Positions 16,810-23,170 of a stretch of DNA of 64,000 bases are shown here, one piece after another. This stretch comes from JACRCT01 sp049841135. Its GTDB lineage: Bacteria > Myxococcota > Myxococcia > Myxococcales > UBA5297. A program made the translations under genes and the position numbers. The notes beneath the pieces were generated by a model that was not told the DNA's origin, did no database searches, and was given only the letters and a program-made list of their open reading frames with translations. The stretch spans positions 1,217,768 to 1,281,767 of the forward strand of contig JASGHK010000001.1 in the NCBI GenBank assembly GCA_049841135.1, given 5' to 3'. The stretch's first letter is position 1, and every line of letters begins with the position of its first letter.

Positions 16810-16815
16810 CAACAC

Positions 16816-16892
16816 GTCGGAGTAGCCCAACCTTCGGTAGAGGCGCTGGTCTCAGAATCCAGAGGATGAGGGTTCGAATCCCTCCTCCGACA
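16816..16892 (+). tRNA. tRNA-Leu(CAG) anticodon in a short-variable-arm body
   Basis: Acceptor GTCGGAG/CTCCGAC, anticodon loop CTCAGAA and T loop TTCGAAT. The variable region is only five bases, whereas bacterial Leu tRNAs normally have a long variable arm. The top anticodon pair is T-T. Confidence 0.75.
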
Positions 16893-16905
16893 ACTCCTGC
16901 CATCC

Positions 16906-16988
16906 GCTCGGGTGGCGAAACTTTGGCAAACGCATCGTCCCTAGAAGACGACGCCCTACGCATGCGGGTTCGAGTCCCGCCCCGAGCA
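16906..16988 (+). tRNA. tRNA-Leu(TAG), C33, encoded CCA
   Basis: Perfect acceptor GCTCGGG/CCCGAGC, a long variable region as expected for Leu, and CCA at 16989-16991. The anticodon loop CCTAGAA has C33. Confidence 0.82.
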
Positions 16989-17000
16989 CCAATCCCCAGA

Positions 17001-17021
17001 ATCGCCGGCCTCGTGCCGGCG
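17001..17021. repeat. Inter-tRNA palindrome (GCCGGC family)
   Basis: ATCGCCGGCCTCGTGCCGGC, identical to the core of the copy at 16787. Confidence 0.65.
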
Positions 17022-17027
17022 TAGCAC

Positions 17028-17103
17028 GTCGGAGTCGCCCAACCTCGGTAGAGGCACCGGAATGAGATTCCGGACGGTGAGGGTTCGAATCCCTCCTCCG
17101 ACA
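17028..17103 (+). tRNA. tRNA-Leu(GAG) anticodon in a short-variable-arm body
   Basis: Shares acceptor GTCGGAG/CTCCGAC and T arm with the Leu(CAG) gene at 16816. Anticodon loop ATGAGAT. The variable region is five bases, so it lacks the Leu-type long arm. Confidence 0.78.
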
Positions 17104-17115
17104 TGTCGTGAAGGA

Positions 17116-17135
17116 AGCCGGCGAAGTCGCCGGCC
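17116..17135. repeat. Inter-tRNA palindrome (GCCGGC family)
   Basis: GCCGGCGA-AGT-CGCCGGC, a variant of the spacer hairpin. Confidence 0.55.
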
Positions 17136-17143
17136 TCCTGTTT

Positions 17144-17219
17144 GCCCGCGTGGCGCAACACGGTCGACGCAGCCGCCTCAAGAGCGGTTCACTTGCAGGT
17201 TCGAATCCTGCCGCGGGCA
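17144..17219 (+). tRNA. tRNA-Leu(CAA) anticodon in a short-variable-arm body
   Basis: Perfect acceptor GCCCGCG/CGCGGGC, anticodon loop CTCAAGA and T loop TTCGAAT. The variable region is six bases instead of a long arm. Confidence 0.8.
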
Positions 17220-17277
17220 AGAGCTTCGACCGAAGCAGCACCCCCCAACCCACCCTAACCAGACATCTGGAGGCCCC

Positions 17278-17818
17278 ATGGACACCCTTGTCCTGAGCGC
17301 CTCCTACGAGCCGGTCGCCCGGGTCTCGTGGAGGCGCGCCATCACCCTGCTGTTCGCCGGGAAGGTGGAGGTCGTGGAGGAGTACGAGGACCAGCACATC
17401 CGCACGGTCAGCCTGGCCGTGAAGATGCCGGCCGTCGTGCGCTTCCTCAAGAACCTCGCCGGACGCCGGCGCGCGGTGAAGTTCAGCCGCGAGAACGTCT
17501 TCGCCCGGGACCACGGCCGCTGCCAGTACTGCGGCGTCCAGGTCGCGCCCAGCGAGGCGACCTACGACCACGTGCTCCCGCGCTCCCACGGCGGCAAGAC
17601 CGCCTGGGAGAACGTCGTCATCGCCTGCGGCCCCTGCAACCAGAAGAAGGGCTGCCGCACGCCGGAGCAGGCCCGCATGCGCCTGCTCTCCACCCCGGTC
17701 CGGCCCAAGAAGCTGCCGGAAGCTCAGGCTGACCCTTCGCTTCCAGAAGGACATGCCCGAGGCCTGGCGCAGCTGGATCCCGGTCGGGATGACGATGCAC
17801 GTGGAGGCCGAGCCGTAG
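17278..17818 (+). CDS. HNH endonuclease (one frame break)
   Basis: Starts at ATG 17278, 58 bases after tRNA-Leu(CAA), with GGAGG just upstream. The N-terminal part begins MDTLVLSASYEPVARVSWRR. The HNH module follows: CQYC at residues 82-85, YDH at 96-98, SHGG at 103-106, EN at 111-112 and CGPCN at 117-121. These are the metal and catalytic residues of the McrA-like HNH fold. The frame is lost at about residue 147. One base later the conserved tail resumes (TLRFQKDMPEAWRSWIPV) and stops at 17818, giving about 179 residues. The break lies in GAAGCTC (17719-17725), which reads through if restored to GAGCTC. The target is unknown. Inside a tRNA island it could act on DNA for array mobility, or on RNA; neither can be decided here. 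Confidence 0.85.
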
Positions 17819-17821
17819 GAG

Positions 17822-17842
17822 CCGCGGGCGTCGTGCCCGCGG
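17822..17842 (+). other. Stem-loop after the HNH gene
   Basis: An 8-bp perfect stem CCGCGGGC/GCCCGCGG with a five-base loop, four bases after the HNH stop, without a T tract. A possible terminator or 3'-end stabiliser. Confidence 0.4.
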
Positions 17843-17909
17843 TGCAGTTCACCCCAGCCCCGGGCCGTCAGTCGGTCGAAGCGATCGCCTGCGGCCCGGG
17901 CCGTAGTCC

Positions 17910-17995
17910 GGAGGGCCTACGCCGAAGGCCGGCGGCCCGGTTGGAAGCCGGTGCGTCCGCGACGAGCGGACGGGGTTCGAGTCCCCTGCTCTCCG
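17910..17995 (+). tRNA. tRNA-Ser(GGA)
   Basis: A type II tRNA with a variable-arm hairpin GTCCGC/GCGGAC. Anticodon loop TTGGAAG, T loop TTCGAGT, discriminator G as in Ser tRNAs. The first anticodon-stem pair is C-T. Confidence 0.88.
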
Positions 17996-18070
17996 CTTCT
18001 TGCTTGAACTGCAGCCAGGCCACGCGCCTGGACTGCAGGGCCCTCGCGGGCTTCTGACCCGCGAGGCAAT

Positions 18071-18156
18071 GGGAGATCAACGCCGGCGGCCGGCGGCCCG
18101 TCTCGAAAGCGGTGCGCGCTCGATGAGGGCGTGTGGTTCGACTCCACGATCTTCCG
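18071..18156 (+). tRNA. tRNA-Ser(CGA)
   Basis: Acceptor GGGAGAT/ATCTTCC, anticodon loop CTCGAAA, long variable arm, T loop TTCGACT, discriminator G. Confidence 0.88.
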
Positions 18157-18200
18157 CATCCCCACTCCGGTGGGGCCTCGGTATTCACGACAGACACGAT

Positions 18201-18291
18201 GGAAGGTGAACTGGCTCCTGGAAGCCAGGCTCCGTTGCTAGCGGATGCGTGCTCACGATTCGGGCATGGGGTTCGAGTCCTCCGCCTTCCG
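18201..18291 (+). tRNA. tRNA-Ser(GCT)
   Basis: Acceptor GGAAGGT/GCCTTCC, anticodon loop TTGCTAG, long variable arm, T loop TTCGAGT, discriminator G. Confidence 0.87.
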
Positions 18292-18377
18292 CTGGGAAGC
18301 AGGCGTTCCGTCGCCCTCGGCTTCGCGCTTCGCCGCCGCAGCCGGGCAGGAGCCTCTGTTTCCCTTCTTCTTCACCT

Positions 18378-18464
18378 GGAAGGCCAGCGCCGGCGACCCG
18401 GCGGCCCGCCTTGAAAGCGGTGCGCGCCCGCCGAGGGCGTGTGGTTCGACCCCACGACCTTCCG
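18378..18464 (+). tRNA. tRNA-Ser(TGA)
   Basis: Anticodon loop CTTGAAA, and a long variable arm very similar to that of Ser(CGA). T loop TTCGACC, discriminator G. The last acceptor pair is C-A. Confidence 0.87.
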
Positions 18465-18505
18465 ACATCCTGAGCTCGTCCGACATTCCGAGCTTGTCGA
18501 GGGAC

Positions 18506-18577
18506 GCCCCGCTCGCCCAACGGATGGGCGCTCGCCTTCTAAGCGAGACGATCCGGGTTCGAATCCCGGGCGGGGTA
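18506..18577 (+). tRNA. tRNA-Arg(TCT)
   Basis: Acceptor GCCCCGC/GCGGGGT, D stem GCCC/GGGC, anticodon loop CTTCTAA and T loop TTCGAAT. It is the last gene of the array, 16 bases from the stop of a convergent gene. Confidence 0.92.
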
Positions 18578-18592
18578 CTTTGCGCCTTCTCC

Positions 18593-20122
18593 TCAGCCGC
18601 CGTAGACGTCGTCCTGCTCGATCCGGGACAGGATCCAGTCGAACTCGCCGCTGGTGATCTTGGCCTGGCAGAACTCGCAGGTGCCAGCCTGGCTGATCTT
18701 CTGCGGCGCGCCGCAGTTCGGGCACTTCTTCTCCACGCTGGCCTTGCCCGACTTGCCGGTGCCGCGGATGAAGGTCCAGTACTCGCTGAAGGTCGTCGGC
18801 CGGCTCTTGTTCCCGCGGATGAGCTTTCCGTCCTCGCCCACCACGTAGTCCAGGCAGCTGGCGAAGATGCGGAGGGTGACGGCGTCGTAGTGCTTGTCGG
18901 AGACCACCGCCGCGATCTCGCGGCCCTTGATGACGACCTGGTCGATGACGTTGCGCTGCTGCTGCCGCTTGAAGTTCTCGATCCAGTAGAGCTGCATCTG
19001 GAAGAGGCTGTCGCTGACGAAGGGGCGGACGCGCAGCCAGTCCCGGTCGCTCCAGGCCGCCTGCAGCTCCTGGAAGACCATGTCCGCGCGGCCCAAGAGC
19101 TGGGCGGCGTCGAACTGCGGATCGCGCGTCCGGAGCGCCGCCAGCGCCTCGTCGCGGTCCGGTGCGATCAAGGTCGGCAGGTGGGTGCCGGTCTCCACTC
19201 CACCGCCACCGCCGAGCGTCGGCGGGCGCTGCTCGGTGCGCAGCACGTCGATGGACTCGACGCGCCAGTCGAAGGCGCCCGAGTCCACCACCTGGTTGCA
19301 GTACGTGCAGACGTTCCCGGTGATGGCCGTTAGGGCTGCGCCGCAGCTCGGGCAGCCGATCTTCGCGGCCTTCGCCGGCGGCTTGGAGAGCACGCCGCGC
19401 TTGCGCACCAGGTTCCAGCTCTCCAGGGCGTACTTGGCCACGGCCGGGCCCTCGCGCACCTCGGTGTAGTTGGTCTCGAAGCGGACCGTCACCCGCACCG
19501 CGGGCTGCTCGGCACCGAAGCCCGTCGCCCTCACGATCCGCATCGACCCGACGATGACGTCCCTGACCTCGCGCAGCCCCGCCGCCGGCATGTAGGCGGC
19601 CTTGGCCCTGGCGTCGAGGTAGCCCGAGAGCGAGTCCAGCTGGCCTCGCCCGCGGGCCTCCTGGGCGGCCGCGTAGAGCGCGTAGAGGAAGTCCTCGAAG
19701 AGCACCGTGGAGAACTCTGGGTCCTGCTCACGCAGGTTCTCGAGCTGGCGGCGAGCGCTGCGCTGCTGCGTTTGCGGCACGAACTGCGTCACCGGCACCG
19801 GCCCCGAGGTCGACCACTCCTTGCCCCCGCTGCCCTTCTTCTTCAGGTAGGCAACAACGACCACGACGAGGGTGACCGGGATGCCGATCTTCGGGTGCTC
19901 GATGCACAGCCAGAAGAGGAACCAGATGAGGTCGGAGTCGCTGTCGCCGCCGCCGCCACCGCCGCCGGAGCTGGACGAGCCGCCGGAGAAGCTGTCTCCG
20001 CCGCCGACCCGGGCCCACGCCGATGCGGACGCCAGCATCGCCACCACGAAGGCCGCCAGGCCCGCCGCATAGCTCGGGTGAGCGGCACACCACGCCGCGA
20101 TGCTCCGGAGGGTGGCCTTCAT
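18593..20122 (-). CDS. Tim44-like domain protein with zinc ribbons
   Basis: 509 residues from ATG 20122. A hydrophobic N-terminal segment (about 18-40) precedes a Gly/Ser-rich stretch and a second membrane segment (about 80-95, GIPVTLVVVVVAYL). Two Tim44-like domains follow, each ending at a four-cysteine ribbon: CPSCG with CTYC near residues 268-287, and CPNCG with CEFC near 472-488. Tim44-like domains bind membranes or partner proteins; the bacterial role is unclear. The start codon overlaps the stop of the TPM-domain gene by four bases, so the two are co-translated, probably for an envelope function. Confidence 0.85.
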   Translation of the reverse strand: MKATLRSIAAWCAAHPSYAAGLAAFVVAMLASASAWARVGGGDSFSGGSSSSGGGGGGGDSDSDLIWFLFWLCIEHPKIGIPVTLVVVVVAYLKKKGSGGKEWSTSGPVPVTQFVPQTQQRSARRQLENLREQDPEFSTVLFEDFLYALYAAAQEARGRGQLDSLSGYLDARAKAAYMPAAGLREVRDVIVGSMRIVRATGFGAEQPAVRVTVRFETNYTEVREGPAVAKYALESWNLVRKRGVLSKPPAKAAKIGCPSCGAALTAITGNVCTYCNQVVDSGAFDWRVESIDVLRTEQRPPTLGGGGGVETGTHLPTLIAPDRDEALAALRTRDPQFDAAQLLGRADMVFQELQAAWSDRDWLRVRPFVSDSLFQMQLYWIENFKRQQQRNVIDQVVIKGREIAAVVSDKHYDAVTLRIFASCLDYVVGEDGKLIRGNKSRPTTFSEYWTFIRGTGKSGKASVEKKCPNCGAPQKISQAGTCEFCQAKITSGEFDWILSRIEQDDVYGG

Positions 20123-20742
20123 GCGCTCACCTCGTCCGGGAGCTCATTCACGTCGTCGTCGCGTCGAGGGTGAGCCTTTCCCAGCACCGACCCCAACCTG
20201 AGCGCCGCCGCCTTGAAGCCGTCGAAGTCGAGCCGCCCGACCGCCTCTCGCACCGCGGCGACGGCCTTGGGCCACTCTTCGCCCATGGCCGAAAGATCCA
20301 GGCCGACGTCGGTGACGATCTCGGCGTCCCGCTCGAGCATCGACAGATAGACGAGGACGCCCCAGCGGCCGGTGGTCCGCGAGACGCCCAGATCGACGAA
20401 GGCGGCTTTGGCGGCCGCCTGGACCTGGGCCCGCCGCTGCTTCGACGAGGTGAGCATTCGGCGCAGCGCAGGGCTGCGCGAGCAGATCAGCACGCCGACG
20501 ATGAACGCCACCACCAGGTCGACCGGCACCGCCACCAACCGGAACGACGCGGGCAGCACCAGGATGGCCACCAGGGTCGCCAGGGCCAGCAGCGCGCCGA
20601 AGAGGAAGTCCGCGGCGCGATACGGGCCCGAGCTCTTCCTCAGCGCGATGACCACCTCCGCCGAGGTCTGGCCTTCGATGGCCTCGACGGTGGCCTTGGC
20701 GGCAGCCTTGGCCTGCTCCTCGTAGAACGAGCGCTCGCTCAT
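20119..20742 (-). CDS. TPM-domain membrane protein
   Basis: 207 residues from ATG 20742. Residues 1-45 and 118-195 have TPM (TLP18.3/Psb32/MOLO-1) character, with a helix-rich start and a VLVYLSMLERDAEIVTDVG core. They are interrupted by two membrane segments (about 46-90). TPM proteins are often found next to Tim44-like or LemA proteins, and here a four-base overlap couples it to the Tim44-like gene. The biochemical function is unknown. Confidence 0.8.
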   Translation of the reverse strand: MSERSFYEEQAKAAAKATVEAIEGQTSAEVVIALRKSSGPYRAADFLFGALLALATLVAILVLPASFRLVAVPVDLVVAFIVGVLICSRSPALRRMLTSSKQRRAQVQAAAKAAFVDLGVSRTTGRWGVLVYLSMLERDAEIVTDVGLDLSAMGEEWPKAVAAVREAVGRLDFDGFKAAALRLGSVLGKAHPRRDDDVNELPDEVSA

Positions 20743-20785
20743 CGTCTCCTCAGTGATGGAACAGGCCGGCGTGAAAGGCCTGCCG

Positions 20786-23170
20786 CTACTTCACGGTCCA
20801 TGCTGCCGGCGGAACGAAGTACGCGAGCTCGGGCCGGTCGACGGGGCCGATCCAAGAGGCGCCCGCGTGCAGCGTGCCGGCCAGCGTCGGGACCACCCGG
20901 TACTTGAGCTGGACGATCTGCCCCGGCGATCGCGGGCCGATGTCGAAGATGACCGCGCCGTCCTCGGTGCGGAACTTCTGCACCAGGCCGTTGCCGAGCA
21001 GCGCCTCCAGGCTCGGGCGGTCCGGCTGGACGCCCGCAGGCAGCGCGTGCCGCAGCCGCATCGTCTCGCTCCCGGACGGCGCCGAGGCCTCGAGCGAGAC
21101 CTCCGCGCCCTTGCCCACCGCCAGGTCCGGCGGCAGCGCCACCGCGAGCTCAAGCCCCTTGTTCGGGTCCTGCTTGTCCCAGGGCACGTAGGTCACCAGC
21201 GTCAGCGCATAGCCCAGGCCAGGCACCGCCGGCTCTGCCTTTACCGTCCAGGTGTGCTTGCCGGCCGCGTCGGGCGCCGGAGCCTCCAGCGTCACCACGT
21301 CCTTGAGCTGGGCCGCGTTGAAGTCGCCTTCGCGCAGCACCTTGCCGTCGAGCGAGAGCGTCAGCTTCACCTGCTGGGGCACCGGGTCCTTGAAGAGCGC
21401 CAGCACCGCCCGCAGCGCCACGAGGTTGGTCTTGCCGTCGCCCCAGCCCCAGCTCGGCGAGTAGGCCGCGAGCAGCGTCGCGCCCAGGTCGGCGCGCCAG
21501 GTGGCCTTGGCATCGCCTTCCAGCGCCAGGACCGCCAGCGCCGTGGACTCGATGGTCGACGGGACCGTCCCGTCGGCGCGGACCACGCCCGCCTCCACCG
21601 GCAGGTAGCGCGAGCCATCCTCGTTCTGCGCCACCGCCTCACGCACCCGGTCGCGCAGCTTGTCCGCCAGCGTTCCCTGGACGGCGCCGGAGGCGAGGAT
21701 GGCGGCCGCGGTGTAGGCGTCCTTGACCATCTCGATGTTGCGCTCGAAGGCGCCGCTGGCCTTGATGGTCGCGGCCGCCGCGCGCTGCCGGCCGGCGGTG
21801 CTCGCCGAGGCTCCGGCACGCAGCGCGCGGACGCAGTCGGCGGTGGTGACGAGCAGGCGCTGCAGGGTCCAGCCGTTGGCGCCGCTGAAGGTGCCGTCGG
21901 GGCGCTGCGCGCGGGCGAGGTAGTCGGCCAGCCGCTCCGAGAGGCGAGACATGACCGGGTTCTGCGCGTGCGAGAGCGCGGCCTCGGTCAGCTGCGCTGA
22001 GGCTTCGACGGACGGACGCATGCCCTCGCGGATGGCCCGCTGGCTGGCGATGATCGACAGGTCGCGGATGGCCTGGGCATCTGGTTCCCCGCCCAGCGCC
22101 TTGAGCAGTCCGTCCGCGCGGCCGCCCAGGGCCAGCGCGTAGGCCGCCTCGGCGGTGCCATCGCGGCCCGAAGCCGTCGAGAGCTCGGAGCGCAGCAGCG
22201 CCAGCGCACCCGGGTAGACCGTCAGCCGAGCCACGGCACTCTTCGGGTCGAGCTTCTCGGGGCCTTCGAGCGCGACGTCGCGCGGATTGGCGAGCGAGCC
22301 GCCCTTGCGGATCTCCACGAGCTTGCCGGTCGGCTGCACGGGGATGGAGCGGACGACGGCGTCGGTGGCGCCGAGCACCGCCTTCAGCACGGCCGTGCCA
22401 GGAGCATCGGCGCGCAGCGTGGCGTACTCCACCGCATTGCCGCCCGGCGGCACCTTCACGGTCTTGGCCGCGAACTCGAGAGCGGCGTTGGCAGCCTCGA
22501 TCCTGAGCGACTCGACCACTTCCTTCTCGGTGGTGTTCACGACCTGGACCGGCAGCCGCACCTCGTCGCCGGCGAGGAGGAAGCCGGGCACGACGGGATC
22601 GACGTAGGCAGGCAGCGTGCCGCGGAAGGTGGTCACCGCGCCGGCCTGCGCGCCGTCGCGGGAGTGCGCGAGCGCCAGGACACGCCAATTGGTCAGGCGG
22701 TCCGGGACTCGGACTGGGACCTCGGCCTTGCCCTCGGCGTCGGTGACGACCAGCGGGTTGAAGAGGAAGGTCTCGGGGAACCAGGCGCGGGTCGGCGCCG
22801 TTGCCGAAGCCGCCCCACCCTCCACCGGCTCCGGGCTGGGCGCATCGTCCGCTTCGTCCTGGGCCTTGTCCTGCTTGGGCACAGCCAGGTTGGCCATGCC
22901 GCCCGCGGCGCCGGGACCACCGCCCTTGGCGTCGAAGTCCATCAGCGACTTCTTCTCTGCCTTCATCACGATCTTCGCGGCGCGAGGCGGAGCTGGCGGG
23001 GCCTCCTTGCGCTTTCGACGGTCCATCAGGCCGTCTTCCATGTCCGGCTTGTTGTCGTAGCCCACCGACGGCGCCGCCTCTTCGCCACCGAGCACGCTTG
23101 CCGACCTGCTGCGGCAGCCCGCGAGCAGGAATCCCGCCACCACCGTCATCACCATCAGGGAGCGGTTCAT
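20786..23170 (-). CDS. A2M C-terminal half (A2M and thioester-type domains), lipoprotein
   Basis: 794 residues from ATG 23170. The lipoprotein signal ends in LAGC at about residues 16-19. The A2M domain signature lies near residues 135-180 (TFLFNPLVVTDAEGKAEVPV). An alpha-helical barrel typical of the thioester domain follows (about 330-590), but there is no CxEQ motif, so this protein cannot form the covalent protease bond. A receptor-binding-like beta domain ends the protein. The start overlaps the stop of the upstream gene by four bases. Together the two genes make up one A2M split between the macroglobulin and the C-terminal domains. Confidence 0.88.
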   Translation of the reverse strand: MNRSLMVMTVVAGFLLAGCRSRSASVLGGEEAAPSVGYDNKPDMEDGLMDRRKRKEAPPAPPRAAKIVMKAEKKSLMDFDAKGGGPGAAGGMANLAVPKQDKAQDEADDAPSPEPVEGGAASATAPTRAWFPETFLFNPLVVTDAEGKAEVPVRVPDRLTNWRVLALAHSRDGAQAGAVTTFRGTLPAYVDPVVPGFLLAGDEVRLPVQVVNTTEKEVVESLRIEAANAALEFAAKTVKVPPGGNAVEYATLRADAPGTAVLKAVLGATDAVVRSIPVQPTGKLVEIRKGGSLANPRDVALEGPEKLDPKSAVARLTVYPGALALLRSELSTASGRDGTAEAAYALALGGRADGLLKALGGEPDAQAIRDLSIIASQRAIREGMRPSVEASAQLTEAALSHAQNPVMSRLSERLADYLARAQRPDGTFSGANGWTLQRLLVTTADCVRALRAGASASTAGRQRAAAATIKASGAFERNIEMVKDAYTAAAILASGAVQGTLADKLRDRVREAVAQNEDGSRYLPVEAGVVRADGTVPSTIESTALAVLALEGDAKATWRADLGATLLAAYSPSWGWGDGKTNLVALRAVLALFKDPVPQQVKLTLSLDGKVLREGDFNAAQLKDVVTLEAPAPDAAGKHTWTVKAEPAVPGLGYALTLVTYVPWDKQDPNKGLELAVALPPDLAVGKGAEVSLEASAPSGSETMRLRHALPAGVQPDRPSLEALLGNGLVQKFRTEDGAVIFDIGPRSPGQIVQLKYRVVPTLAGTLHAGASWIGPVDRPELAYFVPPAAWTVK

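Larger units (their letters stand above)
10775..18577 (+). other. tRNA array island with SPFH protein, RNA ligase and HNH endonuclease
   Basis: 41 tRNA genes in 7.8 kb, all on the plus strand, in four blocks of 15, 13, 8 and 5 separated by three same-strand protein genes. All 20 amino acids are represented, and isoacceptors are grouped (three Pro, four Leu, four Ser, pairs of Lys, Gln, Glu, Asp). No tRNA reading UGC (Ala), UAC (Val), UGU (Thr) or UAA (Leu) is seen, nor an initiator tRNA. Only tRNA-Glu(TTC) and tRNA-Leu(TAG) have an encoded CCA end. No integrase, attachment site or phage structural gene is visible at either edge. Confidence 0.9.

Noticed and set aside
10938..17135. Spacer palindromes as a CRISPR array
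   Set aside because: The repeats vary, occur in both orientations and are separated by whole tRNA genes of irregular length. No cas gene is present.
10775..18577. Interpreting the tRNA island as a prophage
   Set aside because: No integrase, terminase, capsid or attachment-site duplication is visible, and the flanking genes are chromosomal in character. Phage ancestry remains possible but is unsupported here.
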